64,000 bases of DNA from Glycine soja (GCF_004193775.1 NC_041002.1:38599112-38663111), one strand, 5' to 3'. Positions 11,830 to 22,856 are shown, counted from the stretch's first letter. Notes: generated by a model from the letters alone, not told the origin. Translations and numbers: made by a program.

Positions 11830-13255
11830 TATCCTCTTTATTTATTTTCTTCTCCTTAATATGATCTTCTTCTTTTTCTTTTCCTCCTTTAGCTACTAAC
11901 TCTTTCTCATCACTAATCCTCCCTTCATCTTCCACCATGGTTTCCCTCTTGCTTCAAGTTATGACAACCTTGCATTCTTTCTTGGGATTTTTCTCAGTAT
12001 TGGCCCCAAAACCTCCAGAAGAATTGTCAGCTATCTACTTAGCTAGCTGCCCCACTTGAATCTCGAGGTTCTTTATAGCTAACTCTGTGCTATTGTGGTT
12101 GGACATTGAAACTTGCATGAACTAAGCCAAAGTCTCCTCTAGCTTAGTTGTCTTTTCGTACAGGCTAGGCCCTTGATTTTGAGGCCTATTGGATGGTCCT
12201 CCTTGGTCTTTGTTGAATTGATTCCAGGATGAGACCTTCATCCTTGCCCTTGATTCCGATTAAAATTTGCACCTTGCTGGTAACCTGAAAAAACACCTGC
12301 ATTGAATCCTTGTCTATTCTAATTCCCCATATAATTCACTTCCTTTGCAACATCATCAAGGGGTATATAGCAACCAGATTCATGCGCTCCTCCATATATA
12401 CTACAACCTCCAACCTGCATAATTGCTAAATGGGAAGGTTGAGCCGCTTGCAATTGTGTTGGTAGCTTACTAAGTGTATTTGTCAATGATTCTAGCTGCT
12501 TGGCTAGCAGCTTGTTCTGTGCCAAAAGTGCATCTTGTGAGGAAAGCTCTAGCAGGCTTCTCTTTGTGGGTACATGAGTTTTATCATGCAAAATAGCATG
12601 ATCACTAGTAGTCATATTCTCAATAAGTTCCATTGCTTCTTCAGGAGTCTTCAACTTAATTTTTGCTTTAGCAGAAGCATCCAATAACTGCTTGGACTGT
12701 GGTCTCAAACCATCAATGAAAATGTTTAGTTGAATCGGCTGGGAGAATCCATGAGTTGGTGTCTTCTGCAGCAAGCTACGGAATCTCTCAAGTGCTTCTT
12801 CACTCAGGGATTCATCTGGAAATTGATGAAATGAGGAAATAGTTGTCTTCCCTTCAACTGTCTTTGATTCTGGGAAGTACTTCTTCAGAAATTTCTCTAC
12901 AACCTCTTCCCAAGTCTTTAAATTGTTTCCCTTGAAAGAATGTAGTCACCTCAGCAAGGTGTGCGTAAGGGTCTTCATTCGGCAAACCATGAAACAAATT
13001 TCCTTGAATCAGCTGGATCAAGGAATGAGGATATGTGATGTTGTGAGCTTGGACCTCCAGCCACGTGATGCTTGTGAAAAATTGTTGCACGGTGGAGCTA
13101 GAATAGTCCTCAAGAGTCACCCTTCGTGGTTGATCTTTAGCCATGATATGTGCTCCAGACGCACCTACTTCGAATTCCCTTAAGTCTGGAAATGCTGAAG
13201 ATGATTTAGATGATTGAACTTCCTCCAAACTTGGTTGTGTTGTCCTTTCTTGCAA
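11830..13255 (-). pseudogene. Athila-type gag, internally deleted and frameshifted
   Basis: The first open part (13255-12854) carries the start of the capsid region, with the motif NLFHGLPNEDPYAHL. It then jumps to sequence normally found further on in gag, so a block of roughly forty residues seems to be missing. The frame changes near 12930 and is regained in 12774-12319, where the second half of the gag domain reads clearly (motif QQTP-like THGFSQ, then NIFIDGL). After a stop at 12319, Gln/Asn/Gly-rich tail sequence is still readable in shifted frames to about 11900. The resemblance is to Retrotrans_gag of Athila/Calypso relatives. The deletion size is judged from memory of the family and should be aligned. 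Confidence 0.75.
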
Positions 13256-13488
13256 TGCTTTTCTCCTTCTCTCTACGTTGTTTCTCCTGCAAGTATCTTA
13301 TATCTCCCAATCTAATGGAGCTAAATTCCCTGCTGAAGAGTTACCTCGCATACAAGAAGCACTAACAGAGCAGCAATTAACCAAGTCAAGAGAAAAAAAT
13401 AAATCCTAACTAACTATTCACAAAATCAATCAAAGAATAAAGAATAAGTGTTTACAAACTGAACTATATGATCTAAGTGGAAAGAAAT

Positions 13489-13506
13489 TCCCCGACAACG
13501 GCGCCA
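13489..13506 (-). other. Primer binding site, tRNA-Asp type
   Basis: On the minus strand this reads TGGCGCCGTTGTCGGGGA, six bases inside the 5' LTR. It ends with the CCA-complement TGG expected for a tRNA 3' end and is close to the primer site reported for Athila/Calypso elements. It fixes the element's orientation. Confidence 0.85.
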
Positions 13507-13512
13507 AAAACT

Positions 13513-14855
13513 TGTTCCGGGTGGTCAACAAGTGTACCGATTCGCATAAGTAGTATAATAAATGGTAAGACCGAGCATCATATCCACAGGGAATTTATTT
13601 CACTCAGAAATGGTACATTCAGTGTGCAAACATTTGTATACGACTAAAAGCAAGAGAAATATCAAATGGGAATTTTGTGCTAAAATCTAGTTGAATATAA
13701 ACTAAATATCTAAAGTTTGAGAAGTAAAAATAGTCAAGTAAAAAGCGTCAGGTCGTTCTACTGAATTTTCCTTGATGTTGTTATGTATTTTTCTCTATCT
13801 AATGCCATTCTAGTGTTCTTATGTTGAGAAGTTACCCAAACCAAGATCCCTCTAGTGAATGAGCCTAACTCTCTTTAAACCTTGTCCTTGATCCCTCAAC
13901 AAACTCAGCCTAAAAGAGTTGCATTAACTCTACAACATAATATGGACTAGATCACTGCACTCCATTCCTAGACATACAGTTTTCTAGCTTGCTCTACCAA
14001 GTTCTAAGGCTTTAAAGCACTTTCCAATGCTAAAAATCCTAACTATACATACAAATGGGTGATCAAGCCACAGGCGTGTAAAAATAAGCCTAGATAGAAG
14101 CAATGAACACATAAAAATAACATTAAATAGATAGTGAAAGAATATTACATTTAGGGTTCAGTAGAACTTCCCAACCACGAGACTTAACCTTCCATTACAA
14201 GAAATGAACTCTGAATACAAGGAAGAACAAAGTTAAAGTGAAAGAAAATGGCTAAGAAGGGTTGAGGATGTCTCCTTCAACCTCCAGAACCCTAATCTCC
14301 CTCCTCTAACCTAAACTCTCTTGGTGGCTCAATTTCTATCGCTTCAGCTTCTCCCTTAGCTTTGTTTTTCGAATCCTCCTTTAGTTTCCGCCAACTTTAG
14401 TATTTTAAAGGCTACTTGGATGTTTCAGCTTCTAAAGGATCGCTTAGTGAGATTAAGTGAATTTTGGCCTAGCGAGCTGTGCGTGCTAAGCGCGAGAAGA
14501 GACAACTGACTCACTGGGCGAGCTGGCGGCGTGCAGGGCAAGCACATCTCTGACTGATCCTCTTCTAGGATTTTCCAACACGCTAAGCGAGCTGTATGCC
14601 TCGCTTAGCGGATATCACTCGCTCAACAGATTTGCCTCGCTTAGCGAGACATCAGCTATTTGAACTTCTCTTCTTTTAGCCTGAAACTAAATTGGTTTCA
14701 ACATTAATTCACAAAAATGGGAACATCTATTGTATAAAATCAAACTAAACATGAAAATATGTACAATTCCTACAAAATGAAATATAAATTGGAGGTAAAG
14801 CGCTAATTTTGTGCAAATATTCAATACAAAACTTAGTCGTGAATAGCGACTAACA
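13513..14855 (-). repeat. 5' LTR of the Athila-like element
   Basis: On the plus strand it starts TGTTCCGGGTGG and ends CGACTAACA, giving TG...CA ends in element orientation. It is 1343 bp. It keeps a 143-bp block (13947-14089) absent from the other LTR, bounded by CTAGAT at 13947-13952 and again at 14090-14095. Confidence 0.92.
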
Positions 14856-16624
14856 CTAACTACCTTCCATGGGTTCTCCCTATCACTTCTCTCACATCCA
14901 AAATTAACTCAACTATTTAATTTGGGACATATACACATTGCAAACAAGGAGAATGTGTTTGAGGATTCTTTTACAGCTTTACAACACGTGAAGGTTGTTG
15001 TTAATGTTATGTTAATGTTCTATCCTTGGTTTAGACTTCACAAAGTCTTTTTAGTCTTCATTCTAATGTTGCATGCCAAGTATTCTCAAGGACATGTATA
15101 CAAGAAGAATCAATTCTAAATTGACAACTTGAGTTCTAAAATTATGAAACATAAGTTTTTGGAATTGGATTTATAATCCAAATTTTTTTTAGTATGACGA
15201 AAGGATCTATGGAGTGATATATAGAAAGTTTATTTCTAATCGTAACTAAATCTTCCATTTTTTTGTATAGTAGAGATTGACGCAAAATAGCTATTAAATG
15301 ATTCTTTTAGTTTACTACTTATGCATCTTCTAATGTAGTTAGTATTCACTTTCTGATGTGCCTTCAATGTGTGTGACAACATATGGAAAGTGAAATGCTT
15401 TCAACCTTAGTCTTTTGATGTGCCTTTTGTATGTGTGATAGCATATAGAAGAATTGATGTTGTCTTTGAGGTGCAGTTTGAGCCATTCTAAACCATTATG
15501 AACTTCATTCTGAAGTTTAGTTTTCAGAGTCAAGTTCTTCATCATTCTTATATAGACTCTTGTGCAATTATATTTTGATGCATAAATTCTACATGATCTT
15601 GACTTTAATACGTCACTCTGATGTAATCATCTCAGAATCTATCTTGTCGTGATCCTGGTTTGTCATCAGATTATCATTCTAATGTTCTCATTCTCAAGGT
15701 CCTCAAGTACACCATTCTGATGTTGACTCTAAAACAACTTCATTTTGATGTTATCTGCTTAATGCAACCTATGATAAATCTTTTGAGTAAGGTCTTGATG
15801 TCTTTGCAACGTGATAAGATTGAGATCTTCAGAGGGAAGCACTAACTTCATCAACAAATGGGTTTCTTTCAAATCTTTTGAAGCTTCTCACTTGAAAGCA
15901 TAGTTGAGACATCCATTTTGAGCATGTTCTGAACTCATCAGAACACTTGCTATGTTTTACTCTTTGTATATGTATCATTTTCAGATACGTTGGCTTGCAT
16001 AGCTTTCTTTCATATGATGTTATGATTTGAGATAGTTCTATGATGAAGATGGAAAGTCACTGAATGTTCTTCTTATAGGAATACTTTGATGCGATAGCAT
16101 GATAGACTTGTATTCCCAATATTTTGGTGTGAGTTTGTTGTTGGATGTTATGCTTACTAGTATTTTTGACTTATTTTACCCTTTGAATGAAAAACCTAGC
16201 TTTTTATGTCTTCATGAAAGTTGTACATAATTCTATCCTTGACATTTAGGAACTGATCTCATGTCATTTGGACCACTGCAGCATAAGCAATCTTCAAAGC
16301 TTTGCAGCTGTGTTATATTGTGAGGACAAAATGGCATTTGTATCTTTATGATTAGTTTCTTCCAAGATCCAAGCCTTATTAGCCCACAAATTCTTCATGA
16401 AGATGTATATATTTATCTTATCTTTCCACATCCACTGCAATAATCATAAATTCACCTATGTAGCTCAAGCAATCTTCAAAATACTGCACATATATCAAGT
16501 TGTCTAGGTAAACCAGCATCTGCAACTTCAAGCTCAATTTTGTCCATGATCTAGGTTGTATCAGACCATGACTTGTTCATTAAAGTTGAAGAGCTTTCTT
16601 CAAGCTTTCTATATCTACCAAGAA
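14856..16624. other. Repeat-like DNA right of the Athila-like insertion
   Basis: No coding region was recognised. The phrase CATTCTGATG and close variants recur, and a unit of about 63 bp appears twice near 15352 and 15415 (TGATGTGCCTT ... GCATAT). It probably belongs to the older repeat interrupted at 5112/14856. The family is not identified. Confidence 0.4.
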
Positions 16625-17190
16625 CAACTCAATTTCATTTTTGGAACTCTAGATATATTGCCTAGAATGAACTCATTCTATTGATGAAATTTCATTATGA
16701 GTGTGTTGCAACAATGTTGTTCTTCATGTCTGCAACATTTTTCTTGTCCTTTAACTACTAATTACTTCTAATGGCTTAATGTTTTTCTTTTCATCCAGTG
16801 AGCATGTTGAAGAAAAAATCAGTTGCATTTCTGGAACTTCAAATATAATGCCTGGAATGAACTCATTCTATTGATGAAATTTCATTATGAGTGTGTTGCA
16901 ACAATGTTGTTCTTCATGTCTGCAACATTTTTCTTGTCCTTTAACTACTAATTACTTCTGATGGCTTAATGTTTTTCTTTTCATCCAGGGAGCATGTTGA
17001 AGAAAAACTCAGTTGCATTTCTATAACTTCAAATATAATGCCTAGAATGAACTCATTCTATTGATGAAATTTCATTATGAGTGTGTTGCAACAATGTTGT
17101 TCTTCATGTCTGCTACATTTTTCTTATCCTTTAACTACTAATTACTTCTAATGGCTTAATGCTTTTCTTTTCATCCAGTGAGCATGTTGA
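16625..17190. repeat. 190-bp tandem repeat, three copies
   Basis: The anchor GCCT(A/G)GAATGAACTC occurs with its CCT at 16661, 16851 and 17041, exactly 190 bp apart. The rest of each unit matches with only a few substitutions, including GTGTGTTGCAACAATG and CTTTAACTACTAATTAC. The third copy ends after CATCCAGTGAGCATGTTGA. No coding potential. Confidence 0.95.
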
Positions 17191-17269
17191 CTTCTTCATT
17201 GGAGTACACAACTAATGACACTTTGAGCCTTTTTTTTACCTTTTAAGCTTATCTTCCTTTCTAAGTTAT
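17191..17269. other. Short flank between tandem repeat and copia element
   Basis: T-rich spacer. No target duplication matching the right end of the copia element is evident. Confidence 0.4.
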
Positions 17270-17662
17270 TGTTGGCAAGATTCAAGAAATTTTATTCAGA
17301 TAGGGAAGTTCAAATGATAGAAGGAGGAAAGAGATATCACACCAAATTATTAAGTTTATTGCGAATAAAAAATTTACAATGAAAGTGTTCAAAACACTCT
17401 CAAACTCTCCAAACCCAGAATATAGAGCTCCTTATAATGGAGACAACAACTAACTATGTAACCGAAAATGGTTACAACAGAAAAATAGAAAACAGTTACA
17501 GTTACAACACAACCTATGTTAATGAACCACCAAGCTTGACGCTCCCTTCGGGACATTCCACCAAATCACAGGAGATTGGATGACCAATGTAGAAGACAAG
17601 AATACTAGACCAGATGACCAACGACGTTGTCCACTCTATCTCTATCGTCAATCGTCCAACAA
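17270..17662 (-). repeat. 3' LTR of the copia element, split by the DNA transposon
   Basis: It starts TGTTGGCAAG and aligns with 31714-32118. The alignment breaks at 17662 and resumes at 26451-26464, so the DNA transposon inserted within the last 15 bases of this LTR. Confidence 0.9.
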
Positions 17663-17830
17663 TAGGGGTGGGAATAGGCTAGGCCAGGCCAAGCTTTGAA
17701 AGGCCTGAGTCTAGCCTGCGATGAATCTTTGAGGATTGAGCCTGGCCTATAGTCTATCAAAGGCTTTTATTTTGGCTCGGCTTGGCCTTTTTAAAAACCT
17801 GGCCTGGCCTAATAGCCTTTTTAAAAGCCT
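17663..17830 (+). repeat. Left terminal inverted repeat, AGGCC-rich
   Basis: TAGGGGTGGGAATAGG at the end, then many AGGCC/GGCCT/GCCTG pentamers and two TTTTTAAAA tracts. The opposite end has the same outer 16 bases in inverted orientation and the same pentamer style, but only patchy identity further in. Confidence 0.85.
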
Positions 17831-18078
17831 TCTTCACAATAAATATTTAATATTTTATGGAGTAGGAACGTAATAGGAAAGTAAAAAAAAAAAAAAAAGG
17901 AAAGTCAATCAAAATAATGAGGAATATAAAAGGACACATGACTCACACCTAAATTTTAATTAAAGTCCTTGATTATAGGAATAGAAGTTATGGAGCAGTA
18001 ATGTGTAATCAAAGACTGATAGTTTCAAAAAAAAATTAATTGTATCCAAAAAATAATATTATATATTGGTACCCAAAA

Positions 18079-18083
<5 letters not shown>

Positions 18084-18120
<37 letters not shown>
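18084..18120. repeat. (TA)n microsatellite
   Basis: TA repeats that end exactly where the nested LTR fragment begins. Confidence 0.95.
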
Positions 18121-18122
<2 letters not shown>

Positions 18123-18935
18123 ATGCAATCCTACCCCGCAAGGGCATTGGATAGAAAAACTCCAATTAGATTGGGCCAGAGATGCAAGAGAAGGCCCTAG
18201 GGTTCTTATGAGCCTTAGGATAGATTTCAGGCCCATGGGCTAAGTACGAGCCCACTTATCTTTGTAAATATTAGATTAAGGTTTCATTATTTTTGGGCCT
18301 TGTATTTAGGGCTCCATAATGTAGGTAGGGTACCCTAGAAATATAGGATTTTTCAGCCCTTGTATTTTAGGGCACCTAGACTAGTTTTTGTATTAGGGGT
18401 AGTTTTGTAATTTCACACGCACTATGTGAATATTTGATGTGTGTGGTTGGAAATAAATTTAATTGAATTGGTAGAATCCCAATCCAATTAAATTTTAGAG
18501 GGGGAGGTGAACATTTGCTTACTACACCCCATTGTCACATCATATAGTCACACTTTGTGCATGTCCTTCATGCTTTTCATGCCTCATGACACCTAAGCAC
18601 ACTTAGTGGTGAATCTTGGAATTGATCTTGGATTAGTGGGCTGAACCATAACTGAAATTCACTAATCATAATTAGTGAAATTTTGGCTCCAAAGTTTGGC
18701 TCCACAAATTCAATTTCAAATTCAAGTGAAATTTGAATTTCCCTCCAATTTTGTGTGACACTTAGGCTATAAATAGAGGTCATGTGTGTGCATTTTTTTC
18801 AACTTTGATCATTTGAATATTAAACTTCAGATTTCAAAGCTCATTTAGAGCACAAAATTTCGTGCTCTTCTCTCCCTCTCCCTTCATTCATCTCCTTCTT
18901 CCTCCAAGCTCTTAGTCGATGGATCTGGTGCACGA
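18121..18935 (+). repeat. LTR fragment of a retrotransposon nested in the DNA transposon
   Basis: It begins TGATGCAATCC directly after the TA tract. It has a TATA box (TATAAATA at 18768-18775) and a pyrimidine-rich stretch after it, as in LTR promoters and leaders. The 3' boundary is not clear and no target duplication was recognised. It may be a solo LTR with a decayed end or a truncated copy. Plus orientation is inferred from the TATA box. Confidence 0.55.
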
Positions 18936-19161
18936 AATAATTTTTTTTGGATTCTTTGACGTTCAAACTATAGAAAAAATGAGTTACAAACATCATTAAT
19001 GTCTTCGACATAATTTTAAAGAAATGCAGAACATGGGTACTTAACCATAGTTGCAAGGGTCCAAATCATATTTGATGATGCAGTTACAGGGGTACTTAAA
19101 CATATTTGATCCCATTATCACAATATTTTATACTTCAATGACCAAGACGATGACCAGTCCT

Positions 19162-20966
19162 TCAAGGTGGTGGACGCCGATTACGTCGCGGATTTCTTCT
19201 TTCCTGTATGACTGGTTCTTCCACGTCATGATCATGTTGTTGTTCTATGTTAGTATTTTCAATGTTGGTTGTTGCAGCTGAAGAACTTTGACCTTGTTCT
19301 CCAAACGAATGCGGTGCATCGAACTGTTGTAAAGTAGCTAAATATGATGCCGCTGAATTTGGTGTATTGAAATCGACGCCAAATAAATCGGTCATCCATT
19401 CATGGGTGGTTGCGGTGACTAACTCGCCAGTGTGGCCAAAAGTTTGATGAACAGGTGAAGGAGTAGAATACATTGACTGAGGATGTGGAATTTCAAAATG
19501 TGTTTGTTCAACACCTGACCCTGCAACATTTTGTGTAATTGTTGTGCGTGGATCATGTAGTTGTTGTTCAATAGACAAGAACAAAGTAGTGTTTTTTCTA
19601 TACCATTCCATGTACGCTGGTGTATGTGTCACTATTCCTTCAACCCATTGCCCAGCTAAAATATCGTTGTGTTTGTTTTTCCAGATATTAATCCACTCCG
19701 CATGATATTCCATCCAATCAGTGTAATGATTGCCTCGCATGTCAATTTGGTGAAGTAGATCAAGATTCATGGGATCAACAGGGATATCTTGTTGTAGTCC
19801 AAACTGTAGCTTCACCCGATTTGTTTGATGCCATTTGACAATCGAGAAACAAATAATTGCAGTACATGCAGACCAAATCTCCATGTCTCTATATGCACGT
19901 CTGGGTAGGTGTTCTTCAAATCCTCTATATGGGACCCAAGAAAACTGAAATATATGCCAACAAGGCAACATGTTAGTATGTATGTTTATATTTAAGGTGC
20001 AGATCATGATAGTATTATACCTCATGGCTCTCCATATGATCTATACGAGACCTATATCCGACTAAGTCACCATGCGGTGTGGCCCTATATTCTAATCTAC
20101 CACCACTCCATCTAAAATGTAAAAAATACAAAATCAGTATTCATTGTAATGTTATAATACACGTCATTGAAATAAAAAAATTTACATTTTGCTATATGTA
20201 AATAACCTTTTAGCCAGTGGAAAAGTTGTTTCGGGTCATGGGACTCTTGGTGCAATAAAAGGCATGTGGTACCAAGCACATGACTGCAATAGTATGACAC
20301 AACCACCTTACCAACCTCCGATGATGCTCGACATAGTTCTCTATACAGGTTTGCTAAGCAAGCCGATCCCCAACAATATTTTTTTGTGTTGTTCAAATCA
20401 CGTAATAGGTTCAAATACATTAAATGAACTCTATTTCCAGATTTATCAGGAATTAAAGCACCGCCAATCATGTACATTATGTAAGCTCTACACCTGCATT
20501 GTAGTTGGTGCGTTGTTGGTTCTTCAGGCAATGGTGCGCGCAACATGTTTAGCAACCATGTCAGCTTCAGTGCGGCTCCTTTACGTGCATTTTCGGGAGG
20601 GACTTCCCCTAGTAACTCGTGGCATAACTCATCCCAATGTAAGAAGCTAGGTCCAGCCACAACACGACCATCGACTCTAATGCCTAGATGAAGTGCAACA
20701 TCTTCGAGTGTGATGGTGCACTCTCCCCATGGCAGGTGAAAGGTATGTGTTTCAGGTCTCCATCGTTCAACCAATGCAGCGATCAATGCAGGATCAATTT
20801 TACATTGTTTGATTAAGGAAATATGTTGGAACCCGGTAGATGATAATAATGGTATAATTTGTGGTTCTGGTTCAGGTATTGTATGGTAATAGGAAGTGAT
20901 TAACTCATTAATCGTAGTACGTGAACGATGAACATGTTGATGACGCAATAGAGGTTTATCATCCAT
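19162..20966 (-). pseudogene. Plant mobile domain (MAIN-like) gene, broken
   Basis: Three exons are visible: 20966-20207, 20111-20021 and 19944-19162, with GT-AG introns (donors AAAAG^GTTATT and CATGAG^GTATAA, acceptors TTTTAG and TTTCAG). Exon 1 from the Met at 20966 carries the PMD signature WRPETHTFHLPWGE near residues 69-82, then LEDVALHLGI. Exon 3 ends in an Asn/Arg/Pro-rich tail. PMD proteins (PF10536) include Arabidopsis MAIN and MAIL1 and many transposon-borne copies. This copy is dead. Near 20305 the reading shifts, because downstream PMD sequence continues in another frame, and that frame holds a TGA near 20240 before the first splice site. From exon 2 onward the frame is clean. It is transcribed away from the 141-aa ORF across a repeat-rich spacer. 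The start could lie upstream at 21044, but residues before 20966 do not look conserved. Confidence 0.85.
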
Positions 20967-21115
20967 GAGAATGATGTCAAATGGTAAACCGAATACAAAT
21001 GATATAAAATTTGAAGTTGGGTGATGCAAATGTGGTATTGACATGCACCTCTCATCTATTTATCATTTACACTATGTTCGGTTTTGCAAGCACAAATACA
21101 CTTAAGATAACTGTA

Positions 21116-21640
21116 ATGCCTCGAGATTCCAAAGCACATTTATAATTTGTCTCGTTCTAAGGCCTCGAGATTCCAAAGCACGTTAACATGACTATGGTAC
21201 TGTGGTGCATCGAGATTCTAATTCACGTGAATCACTAAAATTTCGTGCACACTGTTCACCCGCATGCGTACATTAAGGTAATTGTAAATGTCTCGAGAAT
21301 CCAAAGCACATTTATAAATTGTCTCGTTGCAAGGCCTCGAGATTCTAAAGCACATTAACATCAACTGTGGTACTGTCACGCATCGAGATTCTAATGCACG
21401 TGAACCAATGACATTTTTGTGCACACTATTCACCCACATGCGTACGATAACCGCATTAACTTTGTTCTCAACATTTCGCATGGCCTCAACATTACACTTA
21501 ATGTAATTGTAATGCCTCGAGATTCCAAACCACATTTATATTTTGTCTCGTTGTAAGGCCTCGAGATTCCGAAGCACATTAACACGACTGTGGTACTGTG
21601 ATGCATCGAGATTCTAATTCACGTGAACCATGGACCCGTG
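21116..21640. repeat. Three imperfect repeats of CGAGATTC-containing units
   Basis: Units start near 21116, 21287 and 21512. Each carries TCGAGATTC(C/T)AAAGCACATT two or three times plus GTACTGT and CACGTGAA. At least nine TCGAGATT/TCGAGAAT boxes occur. The array lies between the divergent PMD gene and the 141-aa ORF, so it could be a shared promoter. That role is inferred from position only. Confidence 0.8.
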
Positions 21641-21650
21641 ATTGATTGCA

Positions 21651-21657
21651 TATATAA
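21651..21657 (+). promoter_or_regulatory. TATA box of the 141-aa ORF
   Basis: TATATAAA-like sequence about 80 bp upstream of the ATG at 21731, a normal plant spacing for a short leader. Confidence 0.55.
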
Positions 21658-21730
21658 ACCTACCATGTCACCTAATACTTTGCACTGTTGTGTCTAATCA
21701 AATTGTGAGAGAAAACAGAGAGGGCTAGCA

Positions 21731-22156
21731 ATGAGGTCAGAGCCTATTTGTGTGTACGTTTATATCAATGGTGAAATCATTCAAAGTTCAAGTGCAAATG
21801 CAATTTTCAGAGGTGACAACACAAAGTCGTTACTCTTGAATCCAACAATGACGCTGCCAAATATAATCACTGCAATACAGTCATCAATTACAGATAATGG
21901 TGTTACGCCTATAATTAATACCCTTTGGTATCATTGTCCTGTATATCAATTAAATGGTGAAGTTCAATATAGGGCAATTCAAATTATTGACGAAGAAGGT
22001 GTCTCATGCATGTTTCATACATTTCTCAATATGAGAAGTGTAATATGTATGGAACTTAAAGTTGATGTTCATAATTCATTATCACCTACTCAAGTTAATG
22101 ACCTAAGTTGGGCCGACATGGAGCAGAAGCTGGAGAATACCATGAAATTAGAATGA
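21731..22156 (+). CDS. 141-aa ORF of the transposon, resembles the transposase N-terminal domain
   Basis: An intact frame starting at ATG 80 bp after a TATA box. No known domain was named from memory. Compared by eye with the first ~115 residues of the neighbouring transposase (22961 on), the two share layout: an opening with Y-x-x-G-x-I, a central segment with regularly spaced hydrophobics, a PVYQ/VPIS position, a Q(L/I)(F/I)D acidic turn and a final short strand. This suggests a free-standing paralog of that domain. Identity is low and was not scored. It is Ile/Asn-rich, lacks a signal peptide or membrane segment, and ends in a short predicted helix (MEQKLENTMKLE). It could be a DNA-binding or dimerisation partner of the transposase, or a captured gene. 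It is the only undamaged frame of the element. Confidence 0.62.
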   Translation: MRSEPICVYVYINGEIIQSSSANAIFRGDNTKSLLLNPTMTLPNIITAIQSSITDNGVTPIINTLWYHCPVYQLNGEVQYRAIQIIDEEGVSCMFHTFLNMRSVICMELKVDVHNSLSPTQVNDLSWADMEQKLENTMKLE

Positions 22157-22551
22157 ATAATTTAACATATTTTGTTGTTGTATTGCATTGAAGTTTTTCT
22201 CTGTCTTTATTATCTAGTTGTAGTTGTTGCATGCTTTGAAGTCGTTATTTTTAATTTACTTCAGTAATAATAGTCTACATATGCATCATTTCAGAGATGC
22301 AGAGCAATGTCAGACCTAACCCTCACATGCACTGACACCCCATTAAAGTGTGGTGTTGCACACTGTTCACTCACATGCGTATGTTTATCCCATTAACATG
22401 TTACTAAACAATCCATGTGACCTTGGCATGCGATACGGAACACTGCGGTCAACAATCATGATTAAACGAACAGTCTGTCATGTATATTAATGTATGAGGT
22501 TGCATACTGTTCACTCACATGTGTACACTAATTTACTCACATGCACTTAAT

Positions 22552-22832
22552 GTCCTACCTAACTCTCCTACCTAACCGTCGTAACTAACTTTGCTGCCTA
22601 ACCCTCCCATCTAACCTTCCGATCTAACTATCTTACTAACCTTCCAATCTAACACTCTCACCTAACCCTCGTAACTAACTCTCCCACCTAACCTTCCAAT
22701 CTAACTCTCCCATCTAACCTTCCAATCTAACACTCCCACCTAACCCTCCCATCTAACCCTCGTAACTAACTTTCCCAACCTAACCTTCCAATCTAACTCT
22801 CCCACCTAACATTCCAATCTAACTCTGGTACT
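22552..22832. repeat. Pyrimidine-rich short-period repeat upstream of the transposase
   Basis: About twenty tandem variants of CTAACCTTCCAATCTAACTC and CTAACCCTCCCATC run with a period of roughly 13-16 bases. All purine-poor strands face the same way. Together with copies of TGTTCACTCACATG(C/T)GTA at about 22360 and 22510, it fills the transposase 5' region. Confidence 0.88.
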
Positions 22833-22846
22833 AAACTTTCTCAGCC

Positions 22847-22856
22847 TATATATAAT
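22847..22856 (+). promoter_or_regulatory. TATA box of the transposase gene
   Basis: TATATATAAT lies about 110 bp upstream of the ATG at 22961. That ATG sits in a good plant context (ACCACCATGGC). Confidence 0.6.

Larger units (their letters stand above)
5113..14855 (-). mobile_element. Athila-like Ty3/gypsy LTR retrotransposon, non-autonomous
   Basis: Two direct LTRs (5113-6325 and 13513-14855) bracket an interior read on the minus strand in this order: primer binding site, gag, aspartic protease, a long non-coding segment of CTTAGCGAG repeats, a broken ORF of the kind seen downstream of pol in Athila relatives, and a polypurine tract. No reverse transcriptase, RNase H or integrase is present between the protease (ends 11001) and the downstream ORF (begins 9095). 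Flanking pentamers are CTACC on the left and CTAAC on the right, a 4-of-5 target duplication. The primer site fits the tRNA-Asp-type sequence known for Athila/Calypso. Movement would have needed enzymes from a related intact element. Soybean literature describes such autonomous/non-autonomous pairs, but assignment to a named family was not tested. Confidence 0.88.

Noticed and set aside
20189..20650. 153-codon plus-strand frame
   Set aside because: Shadow of PMD exon 1 on the opposite strand, where the conserved motifs lie.
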